5,117 bases of DNA from Acidimicrobiia bacterium (GCA_009377735.1 WHTL01000291.1:1-5117); one strand, 5' to 3'. Shown: positions 1 to 4,925, counted from the stretch's first letter. Translations and numbers: made by a program. The notes: generated by a model from the sequence alone, not told the origin.

Positions 1-669
1 AACCCACAAGCCCACGACGCCACCGGTGAGGACGTCGGATCAGACGACCTCACCTTCGACTGGAGCTTCGGGGAGACCACCACCTACTTCAACGACGGCC
101 TCAACCCGGATCCGTTCCCCAGCCCCTTGGGAACCTATCCGTTCGCCGTCACCGACACCGGTGAGGTGACCTTCCCCCTCCCGGGTGCCTATCTGATTGG
201 GATCGGTGTCACCGATGATGACGGTGGCACCTCCGGTGACGAAGAACTCGACAAGGTGGTCGTGGGCAACGCCGACGATGCCCGCTCCAAGGGATGGTGG
301 AAACATCAGTACTCCGGACAGGGCAACGTCGACCTCGACGCGGCCACCCTCCAGGCCTACCTCGACATCATCGAGGTGACGTCGAGTGTCTTCGAGGAGG
401 AGACTTCACTGGCCGATGCCCATGCCGTGCTCTCCGCCCAGGGCAACAACAAGAGGGAGCAGGCGACTGCAGAGTTGCTGGTGGCATGGCTCCACTACGC
501 CAGTGGTGCCGTCGAATGGGACGCCGATATCCCGATAGGCGGAGGCAACACCATGGCCTACGGCGACATCCTGTTCGAAGCCGAAGGTGTCATTTCCGAC
601 CTCGGGTCGTCCAACAAGGACCTAACCGACACGATGAAGCTTCTACGGGCCACCGTCCACGGCGACTGA
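1..669 (+). CDS. PKD-domain surface/secreted protein, C-terminal part (5' end outside window)
   Basis: The frame is open from base 1 to the TGA at 667-669 (222 residues), so the gene begins upstream; a TTG at 127 lies inside the domain and is not a credible start. Residues 1-90 look like the end of a PKD/immunoglobulin-like beta-sandwich: DDLTFDWSFGE near 15-25, PGAYLIGIGVTDDDGG near 61-76, then strand residues VVVG. Asp/Gly-rich loops are typical of calcium-binding extracellular PKD repeats. Residues 95-222 form a different module starting SKGWWKHQ, rich in predicted helix (DLDAATLQAYLDII, ATAELLVAWLHYASGAV) and free of cysteine. I recall similar modules ending PKD-containing surface proteins, but know no function. 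There is no LPXTG motif or C-terminal membrane segment, so any anchoring must come from elsewhere. A role in surface binding or adhesion is inference from PKD proteins in general. Confidence 0.85.
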   Translation, partial: NPQAHDATGEDVGSDDLTFDWSFGETTTYFNDGLNPDPFPSPLGTYPFAVTDTGEVTFPLPGAYLIGIGVTDDDGGTSGDEELDKVVVGNADDARSKGWWKHQYSGQGNVDLDAATLQAYLDIIEVTSSVFEEETSLADAHAVLSAQGNNKREQATAELLVAWLHYASGAVEWDADIPIGGGNTMAYGDILFEAEGVISDLGSSNKDLTDTMKLLRATVHGD

Positions 670-678
670 GACAACTCA

Positions 679-717
679 CCCCGGTGCCGAGGGAGCGGAG
701 ACCCACCGGCACCGGGG
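679..717 (+). terminator. 11-bp perfect hairpin after the PKD gene, probable terminator
   Basis: Bases 679-689 (ccccggtgccg) pair perfectly with 707-717 (cggcaccgggg) around a 17-base loop, starting 9 bases after the stop codon. No T-run follows, so it is not a classical intrinsic terminator, but GC-rich stems without U-tracts are common downstream of genes in high-GC bacteria. It would separate the PKD gene from vapBC. Confidence 0.55.
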
Positions 718-752
718 GACCCCGAGTACCGTCAAGCCGACATTTCTCACTG

Positions 753-769
753 AGCGGGGGAGACCCGCT
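753..769 (+). terminator. Second short hairpin, 6-bp stem
   Basis: AGCGGG at 753-758 pairs perfectly with CCCGCT at 764-769 around the 5-base loop ggaga. It lies 35 bases after the larger hairpin and 50 bases before the vapBC -35 region. It may be a back-up terminator or insulator. There is no T-tract, so the role is uncertain. Confidence 0.35.
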
Positions 770-818
770 AGCTCATCAGCACCGTTACCTCGTCGAGTCG
801 TGATAGTCCAACTCGTAA

Positions 819-847
819 TTCGGACGATGCGTTCTAGACATTATGAT
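819..847 (+). promoter_or_regulatory. Promoter of vapBC, leaderless type
   Basis: TATGAT at 842-847 matches the -10 consensus at 5 of 6 bases. A weak -35 (TTCGGA, 819-824, 3 of 6) lies 17 bases upstream. Only 5 bases separate the -10 box from the ATG at 853, so transcription should begin at or next to the start codon. No Shine-Dalgarno sequence precedes that ATG, which agrees with a leaderless mRNA. Confidence 0.5.
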
Positions 848-855
848 GCCTAATG
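839..855. promoter_or_regulatory. Candidate VapB/VapBC operator (CATTA-N7-TAATG)
   Basis: CATTA at 839-843 and TAATG at 851-855 form an inverted repeat that overlaps the -10 box and the first codon of vapB. Ribbon-helix-helix antitoxins usually repress their own operon by binding such repeats at the promoter. A second inverted repeat (TGATG 844-848, CATCA 861-865) and a direct repeat of GATGC (826-830, 845-849) lie in the same stretch. The arms are short, so this is a suggestion from position rather than a firm call. Confidence 0.35.
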
Positions 856-1119
856 GGTAACATCAGAGTGATGCGTACCACTCTGACACTTGAAGATGAT
901 GTCGCTGAGAAGCTGCGCACCGAGGCGAGGCGGTCGGGCAAGTCCTTCAAGGCCGTGGTGAATGAAGCAATACGCTCTGGCTTATCCCATCGTGAGATGA
1001 TCGAAGAAGCAGAGCCGTTCAAGGTTGAAGCCCGCGACCTTGGTGAGTTGCGGGCAGGTATCGACCTGGACAATATCGCGGAGGTCGTCGAACGTATCGA
1101 AGGCCCTCAGCACAGGTGA
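853..1119 (+). CDS. vapB: VapB-type ribbon-helix-helix antitoxin
   Basis: The 88-residue product should be the antitoxin that binds and blocks the PIN ribonuclease encoded next to it and represses the operon. From residue 7 it reads MRTTLTLEDD, the DNA-contacting beta-strand of ribbon-helix-helix antitoxins, followed by two helices (VAEKLRTEARRSG, then KSFKAVVNEAIRSGL). The acidic, less ordered tail from about residue 48 is the usual toxin-wrapping part. The start is ambiguous: ATG 853 sits just behind a -10 box and suits leaderless translation, whereas relatives usually begin at MRTT, which would be ATG 871 (GTG 868 is also possible); neither has a convincing ribosome binding site. The last codons overlap the toxin start as GTGA, so translation is probably coupled. 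The family is clear; the exact N-terminus is not. Confidence 0.87.
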   Translation: MGNIRVMRTTLTLEDDVAEKLRTEARRSGKSFKAVVNEAIRSGLSHREMIEEAEPFKVEARDLGELRAGIDLDNIAEVVERIEGPQHR

Positions 1120-1544
1120 TCCTCCCCGATGCCAACCTACTCCTCTACGCCTACCATCCGCGTGCGGACCATTACGAGGCCAGCAAGGCATGGTTGGAAG
1201 ATGCCCTTTCTGGTGGCCAGCTCGTTGGCTTCACCTGGTTGGGGCTTTGGGCTTTTCTTAGGATCTCCACGAACTCGAAAGTATTCGAGCAGCCTCTGAA
1301 CCCCAGAGAGGCGGCAGACATAGCGTCCGCGTGGCTGGAGCGACCGAACACCGTTGTGCTCGAACCGGGGGAACGACACTGGCAGATCCTGGGCCACCTG
1401 ATCGAGGATGGCCAGTGCATCGGACCCCTGGTCACTGACGCGGCTCTGGCGGCGCTCGCCATTGAACATGGTGCGAGGCTTCACACCACGGATCGCGACT
1501 TCGCCCGCTTTGACGGCTTGGACTGGACGAATCCGATCGGCTAG
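1116..1544 (+). CDS. vapC: VapC-family PIN-domain ribonuclease toxin
   Basis: The 142-residue product has normal VapC length and fills one PIN domain, a metal-dependent RNase that in known VapCs cuts tRNA or rRNA and arrests growth until antitoxin neutralises it. Residues visible: Asp5 in the opening strand (ILPDANLLLYAY), the TDAALAALAIEHGA helix with Asp108 and Glu117, and TTDRDFARF with Asp126 and Asp128 near the end, closing with WTNPI. This pattern matches the VapC subfamily I know as TIGR00028, common in mycobacteria. In the helix where many PIN proteins carry a second acidic ligand, this one has WLGLWAFLRIST, as its subfamily does. The GTG start at 1116 overlaps the vapB stop (GTGA). 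The stop shares CTAG with the convergent gene. The RNA target cannot be read from sequence. Confidence 0.93.
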   Translation: MILPDANLLLYAYHPRADHYEASKAWLEDALSGGQLVGFTWLGLWAFLRISTNSKVFEQPLNPREAADIASAWLERPNTVVLEPGERHWQILGHLIEDGQCIGPLVTDAALAALAIEHGARLHTTDRDFARFDGLDWTNPIG

Positions 1545-2500
1545 ACGCTGTCCCACCAGTCGAGGACACGGCTCCCGGAGAATGTGAGCCATTTCGACGG
1601 CTCCCCGGCCAGCACGTCCACTTCGAACCACACCCGGCCCGGGTGCCGTCTCGCCTGGATCCAGGTGCCGTCTGGCTGTTGTTGCTGGCGGATCCGTTTG
1701 ATGGCGTCGGCCATCCGCGGGTCCGGTGGGATTCCGTCGTGGAGGGACGCCTCACGGAAGTACTCGGCGGCGTGCAGCACGTTGTAGAACCACCGGAATG
1801 GGTAGGAGAACTTGAATACCCAAGGCGCTACCGGCTTACCGGTCGACTCACGTCGATACAGACCGCGCTGCAATAGGTACTCCTCGCCGCCACGTCGTAG
1901 CTCCCTGGTCGACACTTCGGTGGCGGTCTCGTAGTAGAGCAGACCGTTGAGCGTGTTGAGGGTCGAGTGTACCGACGACCGGACCGAGCCCCCGACCCAC
2001 TCGCAGTTCCAGCCCCCCTCCTCCATCTGGTGGTCGGCGAACCAGTCGACCAAACCGGAGACGTCGGCGCCGAGCCAGGCCCCGTTCGCCAGGGTGTAGC
2101 CATTGATGCAGCAGTCGACCTCGCCACCCCAGTGCGGCAGGTCGTCGTACTCCCAGCGGCTGTTCGCTGCGAGGAGCTCCGCGGTGCCGTCGAGCGCCGA
2201 CGCATCGAGACCCCACTCTCGGAGCATGTTCAGCGCCCACGTGGTAGCGGTCCACGGTTGACCGGCATCCTCCGCTGCCTCCGGACCTTCGAAGTCGAAG
2301 TCCCCCGGGAAGTAGGCGCCGCCGGCCCATTGTCCGTCTGGGTCCTGCAGTGCCAGCAGCCGAGCACCGAATCCCTCGGTTGCTACCCGGGCACGTGTCG
2401 CTTGCCACACTTCTGCCGGTTCTCGGAGGAGATCCCTCTCCACTTGCCAGGCCAACGCAGGATCGGAGTCGAGGAGCCAATCGGTGAGGGTGTCCGTCAT
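1541..2500 (-). CDS. Squalene-cyclase/prenyltransferase-like alpha/alpha-toroid protein
   Basis: The 319-residue protein has no signal peptide and should be cytoplasmic. It carries spaced QW-like motifs of the terpenoid-cyclase/prenyltransferase fold: ALQDPDGQW (50-58), HQMEEGGW (157-164) and QQQQPDGTW (272-280), with WTATTWALNMLREWGL (83-98) as a barrel helix pair. The N-terminal DPALAWQVERDLL and C-terminal GRVWFEVD...PSKWLTF are features I recognise from a widespread actinobacterial family usually annotated only as hypothetical or squalene-cyclase-like. The DxDD acid motif of squalene-hopene cyclases is absent, so hopanoid synthesis is not supported. VDCCINGY (128-135), NCEW (165-168) and SSVHST (175-180) offer a possible metal site. 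ATG 2500 is preferred over GTG 2527, which adds nine residues, because a -10-like box lies 7 bases before it. The substrate is unknown. Confidence 0.87.
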   Translation of the reverse strand: MTDTLTDWLLDSDPALAWQVERDLLREPAEVWQATRARVATEGFGARLLALQDPDGQWAGGAYFPGDFDFEGPEAAEDAGQPWTATTWALNMLREWGLDASALDGTAELLAANSRWEYDDLPHWGGEVDCCINGYTLANGAWLGADVSGLVDWFADHQMEEGGWNCEWVGGSVRSSVHSTLNTLNGLLYYETATEVSTRELRRGGEEYLLQRGLYRRESTGKPVAPWVFKFSYPFRWFYNVLHAAEYFREASLHDGIPPDPRMADAIKRIRQQQQPDGTWIQARRHPGRVWFEVDVLAGEPSKWLTFSGSRVLDWWDSV

Positions 2501-2507
2501 CGGGGCC

Positions 2508-2536
2508 AACTTACACGGACCTGTCACCTTTGCCCA
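2508..2536 (-). promoter_or_regulatory. Putative leaderless promoter of the toroid-protein gene
   Basis: On the minus strand TAAGTT (2513-2508) fits the actinobacterial TAnnnT -10 pattern and ends 7 bases before ATG 2500. TGGGCA (2536-2531) matches the -35 consensus at 4 of 6 bases with a 17-base spacer. No Shine-Dalgarno sequence precedes ATG 2500. The match is modest. Confidence 0.35.
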
Positions 2537-2672
2537 TGTGGTTGCTGTCGAGGGTCTCCGCCTCGCCGATGAACTTGAAAGGTGGCAATCGACTTGGGGC
2601 TGGCAGGCATCCGTTTCATCGCTTCACCTAGTACCGGGGTGGCCAGTACCCGGAAGGGGATCGCTGCCCTTG

Positions 2673-2777
2673 TCATGGGGAGAGCAGTGCCCCGCCGATC
2701 AGAATCAGTCGCTTTACCCGGTTCGGATGGGTCAGGGATAGCTCATCCCGATACCGGTCGTAGAGCTGATGTACCTC
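2673..2777 (-). pseudogene. Possible remnant of an alpha/beta-hydrolase gene
   Basis: The minus strand encodes HQLYDRYRDEL followed by THPNRVKRLILIGGALLSP and a stop at 2675-2673. The segment HPNRVKRLILIGG closely resembles the strand after the nucleophile elbow in alpha/beta hydrolases (typically YPERVRRLILIGG). No GxSxG nucleophile motif precedes it, no catalytic Asp/His segment follows, and the sequence upstream looks unrelated. I read it as a fragment of a decayed gene. A chance match over this length is possible. Confidence 0.25.
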
Positions 2778-2805
2778 CTCGCTGGGGCTGGTCGTTGCCT
2801 CCGCA

Positions 2806-2829
2806 TCCTCCATCCTGTCCTCCATCCTC
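2806..2829. repeat. 12-bp tandem repeat, two copies
   Basis: TCCTCCATCCTG (2806-2817) is followed immediately by TCCTCCATCCTC (2818-2829), differing only at the last base. On the minus strand it would encode a repeated RMED. It is probably a small slippage duplication in non-coding DNA. Confidence 0.6.
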
Positions 2830-2915
2830 CCATCAGCACCGGAGATCCAGTGAGCAGTGGCCGATGTCGTGGTGGCCCGTTTCCACCAGGCCGACCCTAC
2901 GGTTGGGCCGCCGCA

Positions 2916-2945
2916 TATCATTCGGGTTGTCTGTCCAGCAAGGAG
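2916..2945 (+). promoter_or_regulatory. -10 box and ribosome binding site of the VOC gene
   Basis: TATCAT at 2916-2921 matches the -10 consensus at 5 of 6 bases, but no good -35 lies at the right distance. AAGGAG at 2940-2945 is a strong Shine-Dalgarno sequence 5 bases before ATG 2951, and it decides the start of that gene against the upstream GTG at 2582. Confidence 0.5.
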
Positions 2946-2950
2946 TAGCA

Positions 2951-3310
2951 ATGGCACACGGTGACATCGTCACGCATGTCGACATCCCGGTCGATGACAT
3001 GGATCGCGCCACGAGCTTCTACGGCACGGTCTTCGGTTGGGATATCGCCGAGATGCCCAGACAAGAGGGCTATCCAATGTGGCGGGGACCAAACGAGATC
3101 AGTGGTGGCGGGTTCGCCCCGCGTGACTCGGGGTTCCAAACCATGCGGAACTATGTAGAAGTTGACTCAATCGACGACATGCTGGCCAAGGTGACGGAAT
3201 CGGGTGGTGAGGTGGTCCTGGAAAGAACGCCAATGAGTGATACCAGCTGGTACGCCGTGTTTCAGGACACCGAGGGGAACCAGCTCGGTCTATACGAGGG
3301 AGCTACCTAA
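2951..3310 (+). CDS. VOC-family (glyoxalase/bleomycin-resistance fold) protein
   Basis: The 119-residue protein is one vicinal-oxygen-chelate unit made of two beta-alpha-beta-beta-beta halves. The first half opens with THVDIPVDDMDRATSFYGTVFGW (from residue 8), the hallmark VOC strand-helix start. The second opens with NYVEVDSIDDMLAKVTESGGEVV and closes with DTEGNQLGLYEG. His9 and Glu116 sit where the first and last metal ligands of metal-binding VOC enzymes fall, but small proteins of this subgroup are mostly uncharacterised, so neither a glyoxalase nor a resistance activity can be assigned. The internal GGFAPRDSG is typical of the subgroup. The start is fixed by AAGGAG five bases upstream. 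The gene stands alone: its nearest neighbours are on the opposite strand. It is probably a cytoplasmic dimer, by analogy with the fold. Confidence 0.9.
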   Translation: MAHGDIVTHVDIPVDDMDRATSFYGTVFGWDIAEMPRQEGYPMWRGPNEISGGGFAPRDSGFQTMRNYVEVDSIDDMLAKVTESGGEVVLERTPMSDTSWYAVFQDTEGNQLGLYEGAT

Positions 3311-3327
3311 GGACTCGCTGGAACGAC

Positions 3328-3340
3328 CACGGCGGCCGTG
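3328..3340 (+). terminator. Small palindrome after the VOC gene
   Basis: CACGGC (3328-3333) and GCCGTG (3335-3340) form a perfect inverted repeat around a single G, folding as a 5-bp stem with a 3-base loop, 18 bases after the VOC stop codon. There is no T-run. It may be a weak terminator. Confidence 0.3.
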
Positions 3341-3725
3341 CTGCGGAGGGTGTCGGTGTCGCGGGCAAATGCCGGGGTTGCCCTCCTCGTCCTCGGCGCC
3401 TCGCGATACTACTGCTCGGTCCGGGAAGACCATCCCTCGACCACGCGATCGGCTTCGAGGAGGCCAAGCCCGCTCTCGTTCCCGCGGAGAGGTAGAGAGC
3501 TGGCAATGGCCGGTCGCCTACGCAGTAAGGCGGCTGTCAGTAGGCTGATCACGGTCATCTTGGATGGATTGGGGCGAACGACGTTATACCTGCAACCCAA
3601 TATCGTGGTGACAGCCACCGCGAGACCACCAGCCGTCTCATCAGGGACCTCGCCAAAGACTGCCGGAGGCGCCTCGGACAGATCCACCAACAGGCGGCAT
3701 GCTCTCTTCGAGGCCTCGTTTCATT

Positions 3726-3744
3726 CCCCACTCGTTCGAGGGGG
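3726..3744 (-). terminator. Hairpin downstream of the lipoprotein gene
   Basis: CCCC-A-CTC and GAG-GGGG flank a GTTC loop, forming a 7-bp stem with one bulged A. It lies 34 bases beyond the minus-strand stop at 3778-3780, where a terminator for the lipoprotein gene would be expected. No clear T-tract follows on the minus strand. Confidence 0.35.
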
Positions 3745-3777
3745 AGAGTTTCGTTGGGGGAAAGGGGCCAGGCTGGG

Positions 3778-4221
3778 TTAGCTCTGGCTGTTGAGGAGTG
3801 CCTCGGCGGCGGCGACCACCTTGGCCGGTGCCACGTCACCGCCGAAGCCGACGGCGAAGGGGGTGTCGGCCTCGAACACCGTTACCGTTACCACGCCATT
3901 CTGGCGGGCGATCAACGAGGTGGCGGGGAGGGATCCGAGGTCGGTGTCGAGGATGTCGCCACCGTTGTTCTCGATGTTGGAGGGATAATCCCTCACGATC
4001 GTGTCCAGGTTGGTGTAGGTGATGGTCGAAAGGACCATCTGACCGCTGGCATACCCACATCCCTTGATGGCGAACCCGGGCAGGCTGAAGCTGCCACCAA
4101 CTCGGGATTCCGATATGTCGATGTCAACCCCGGCGGCATCAGCGGCGACGCCGGCGTCGAGCACCTCACAGTCGGGCGGCTCGGGGGGTTCTTCGAGATC
4201 GAAACCGCGGGAGTAGCCACA
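3778..4221 (-). CDS. Lipoprotein, C-terminal part in the shifted frame
   Basis: This frame continues the lipoprotein gene after a one-base frame change and ends at TAA 3780-3778 (147 residues from the Cys codon at 4221). It opens CGYSRGFDLEEPPEPPDCEVLDAG and runs on as an acidic, beta-rich domain with KGCGYASGQMVLSTITYTNL, GSLPATSLIARQNGVVTVTVFEA and a final helix, AKVVAAAEALLNSQS. Paired cysteines (DCEVLDA and KGCGY) and the strand pattern loosely resemble actinobacterial DUF3558-type lipoproteins; that is only a resemblance. Read alone it would have to start at GTG 4164 with no ribosome binding site or signal peptide, so an independent gene is unlikely. Joining both parts with one inserted base gives an intact protein of about 345 residues. 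The domain probably lies outside the membrane. Confidence 0.7.
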   Translation of the reverse strand, partial: CGYSRGFDLEEPPEPPDCEVLDAGVAADAAGVDIDISESRVGGSFSLPGFAIKGCGYASGQMVLSTITYTNLDTIVRDYPSNIENNGGDILDTDLGSLPATSLIARQNGVVTVTVFEADTPFAVGFGGDVAPAKVVAAAEALLNSQS

Positions 4222-4814
4222 CTCGTCTCTGCGTGGGTGAACATCGCAGCGAAGGCCTGGGTAGTCGCCTCGTCCATCTCGACGTTGATTGCGTCGACCA
4301 CGGCTTCGGCATCGGAGAGGTCCACATCTTCGGTAGCCGCCAACTCGTCAGCGATGTACGTGACGATGAGCTCGAAATCATCGGTCATTTCCGGCGGTGC
4401 CGACTGCCGGGCCGCCTCGGCCAGTTCGGGCAGTTTCTGAAGGAGGTCGGCGATGTTGCTCGTGTCGCCGGAGTAAAGCTGGGTGAGGAGCTGGTCGTTG
4501 GTCACGAGCAGGGTGTTCACGTTGTTACAGAAGTTCCCCGAGGCGTCCGGGGCCAATGTGGTCGAGGGAGCGCTAGTTGTGGCCGGGGTGGTGGTGACGG
4601 TGGATGTGGTGGTGACGATGGACGTGGTGGTCGTTGCGATTGTTGTTGTGGTCGTATCGGACGAGGTTGTCGTTGTGGCTGTGGTCGTGGGCGCCGCCTC
4701 CGCCGTTGTATCAACATCGGCGGCAGCATCGCTGGTGTCAGTTGTGTCGCCACCACCGCCACATCCAGCGACGAGTAGCGCCAGGACGACAATAACTATC
4801 CTCGTTCTGAGCAT
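3993..4814 (-). CDS. Thr-rich lipoprotein, N-terminal part (frameshifted gene)
   Basis: ATG 4814 follows AAGGTG by 5 bases, a good ribosome binding site; an upstream in-frame start at 4898 only adds non-signal sequence. The product opens with MLRTRIVIVVLALLVAGC, a lipoprotein signal with lipobox VAGC and Cys18 as the lipid-bearing residue, then GGGG. Residues 24-88 are a Thr/Ser/Ala linker, a likely disordered and possibly glycosylated tether at the cell surface. Residues 95-197 (FCNNVNTLL to FTHAET) form a helical domain of a type I have seen in other actinobacterial lipoproteins, which usually ends with a Cys-Gly. Here that CGY lies in the neighbouring frame. As written, the product runs 77 further residues of Pro/Ser/Arg-rich, non-domain sequence to a stop at 3993, typical of out-of-frame reading. 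Function unknown; extracytoplasmic binding is a guess. Confidence 0.78.
   Translation of the reverse strand: MLRTRIVIVVLALLVAGCGGGGDTTDTSDAAADVDTTAEAAPTTTATTTTSSDTTTTTIATTTTSIVTTTSTVTTTPATTSAPSTTLAPDASGNFCNNVNTLLVTNDQLLTQLYSGDTSNIADLLQKLPELAEAARQSAPPEMTDDFELIVTYIADELAATEDVDLSDAEAVVDAINVEMDEATTQAFAAMFTHAETSVATPAVSISKNPPSRPTVRCSTPASPLMPPGLTSTYRNPELVAASACPGSPSRDVGMPAVRWSFRPSPTPTWTRS
4222..4230 (-). other. Probable one-base frameshift inside the lipoprotein gene
   Basis: Reading along the minus strand, good protein sequence in the first frame (FAAMFTHAET, Thr197 codon at 4226-4224) gives way to good sequence in the frame one base earlier (CGYSRGFDLEE, from 4221). The span 4814-3778 is 1037 bases, so adding one base gives exactly 346 codons including the stop. 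A run of six C on the minus strand (G at 4183-4188 on the plus strand) is an alternative site, where a seventh C would also rejoin the frames, but it would lose the expected Cys-Gly. Confidence 0.6.
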
Positions 4815-4860
4815 CGGAGCACCTTTCCCAATCGACCAGCTCGCGTGGACGCACACGGGG

Positions 4861-4879
4861 CCGCGGACGTCCTCATGAG
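4861..4879. promoter_or_regulatory. Cluster of three overlapping palindromes upstream of the lipoprotein gene
   Basis: CCGCGG (4861-4866), GGACGTCC (4865-4872) and CTCATGAG (4872-4879) are perfect palindromes that follow one another with small overlaps, 47-65 bases upstream of ATG 4814. They lie in the only gap between the lipoprotein gene and the upstream SnoaL-like gene, where a promoter or operator would be expected. I found no convincing -10/-35 pair nearby, so the regulatory role is conjecture. Confidence 0.25.
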
Positions 4880-4925
4880 AGAGGTGGGGCGGTGTCACTT
4901 TGATACAAGAAAGTTGGCAGCTACG

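Larger units (their letters stand above)
2537..2915. other. Gene-poor intergenic region
   Basis: I see no convincing intact gene here. The plus frame that opens at GTG 2582 runs into the VOC gene, but its upstream part is Pro/Ser/Arg-rich with no domain-like sequence. The opposite strand holds a short hydrolase-like scrap, and a 12-bp tandem repeat lies at 2806-2829. The region may be decayed coding DNA. Confidence 0.5.
3311..3777. other. Intergenic region between VOC gene and lipoprotein gene, no supported gene
   Basis: No frame in these 467 bases gives a recognisable protein. The best candidate is on the minus strand (about 3711-3409), with RACRLLVDLSEAPPAVFGEV near its start, then increasingly Arg/Ser-rich; it lacks a good start codon and ribosome binding site. 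Two hairpin-forming sequences sit at the edges (3328-3340 and 3726-3744). The stretch may hold decayed coding DNA, but I cannot name a source. Confidence 0.5.

Noticed and set aside
1137..1631. Minus-strand open frame opposite vapC
   Set aside because: It is a high-GC shadow of a clear VapC gene with no recognisable protein features, and it runs into the end of the convergent gene.
1828..2480. Other minus-strand frames inside the toroid-protein gene
   Set aside because: Arg/Ser/Gly-rich shadow translations; the true frame has clear QW-like motifs throughout.
2582..2950. Long upstream extension of the VOC protein from GTG 2582
   Set aside because: The extra 123 residues are Pro/Ser/Arg-rich with no fold, while ATG 2951 has a strong AAGGAG five bases upstream and begins exactly where VOC proteins begin.
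3409..3711. Minus-strand frame in the 3311-3777 gap as a small gene
   Set aside because: The first 30 residues look protein-like, but it has no ATG or ribosome binding site, degenerates into Arg/Ser-rich sequence and matches no family I know. At best a remnant.
3754..4440. Plus-strand open frame across the C-terminal half of the lipoprotein
   Set aside because: Gly/Val-rich antisense of the lipoprotein frames, with no start signal or domain.
4560..4720. G/T-rich repetitive stretch considered as a non-coding repeat array
   Set aside because: On the minus strand it is simply the Thr-rich linker of the lipoprotein, with irregular units and no fixed repeat period.
4233..4878. Plus-strand open frames opposite the lipoprotein gene, rich in Gly or Val
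   Set aside because: They are the antisense of the Thr-rich linker. Repeats of Val or Gly there follow from the ACC/ACA/ACG-rich coding strand, and no ribosome binding site or domain is seen.
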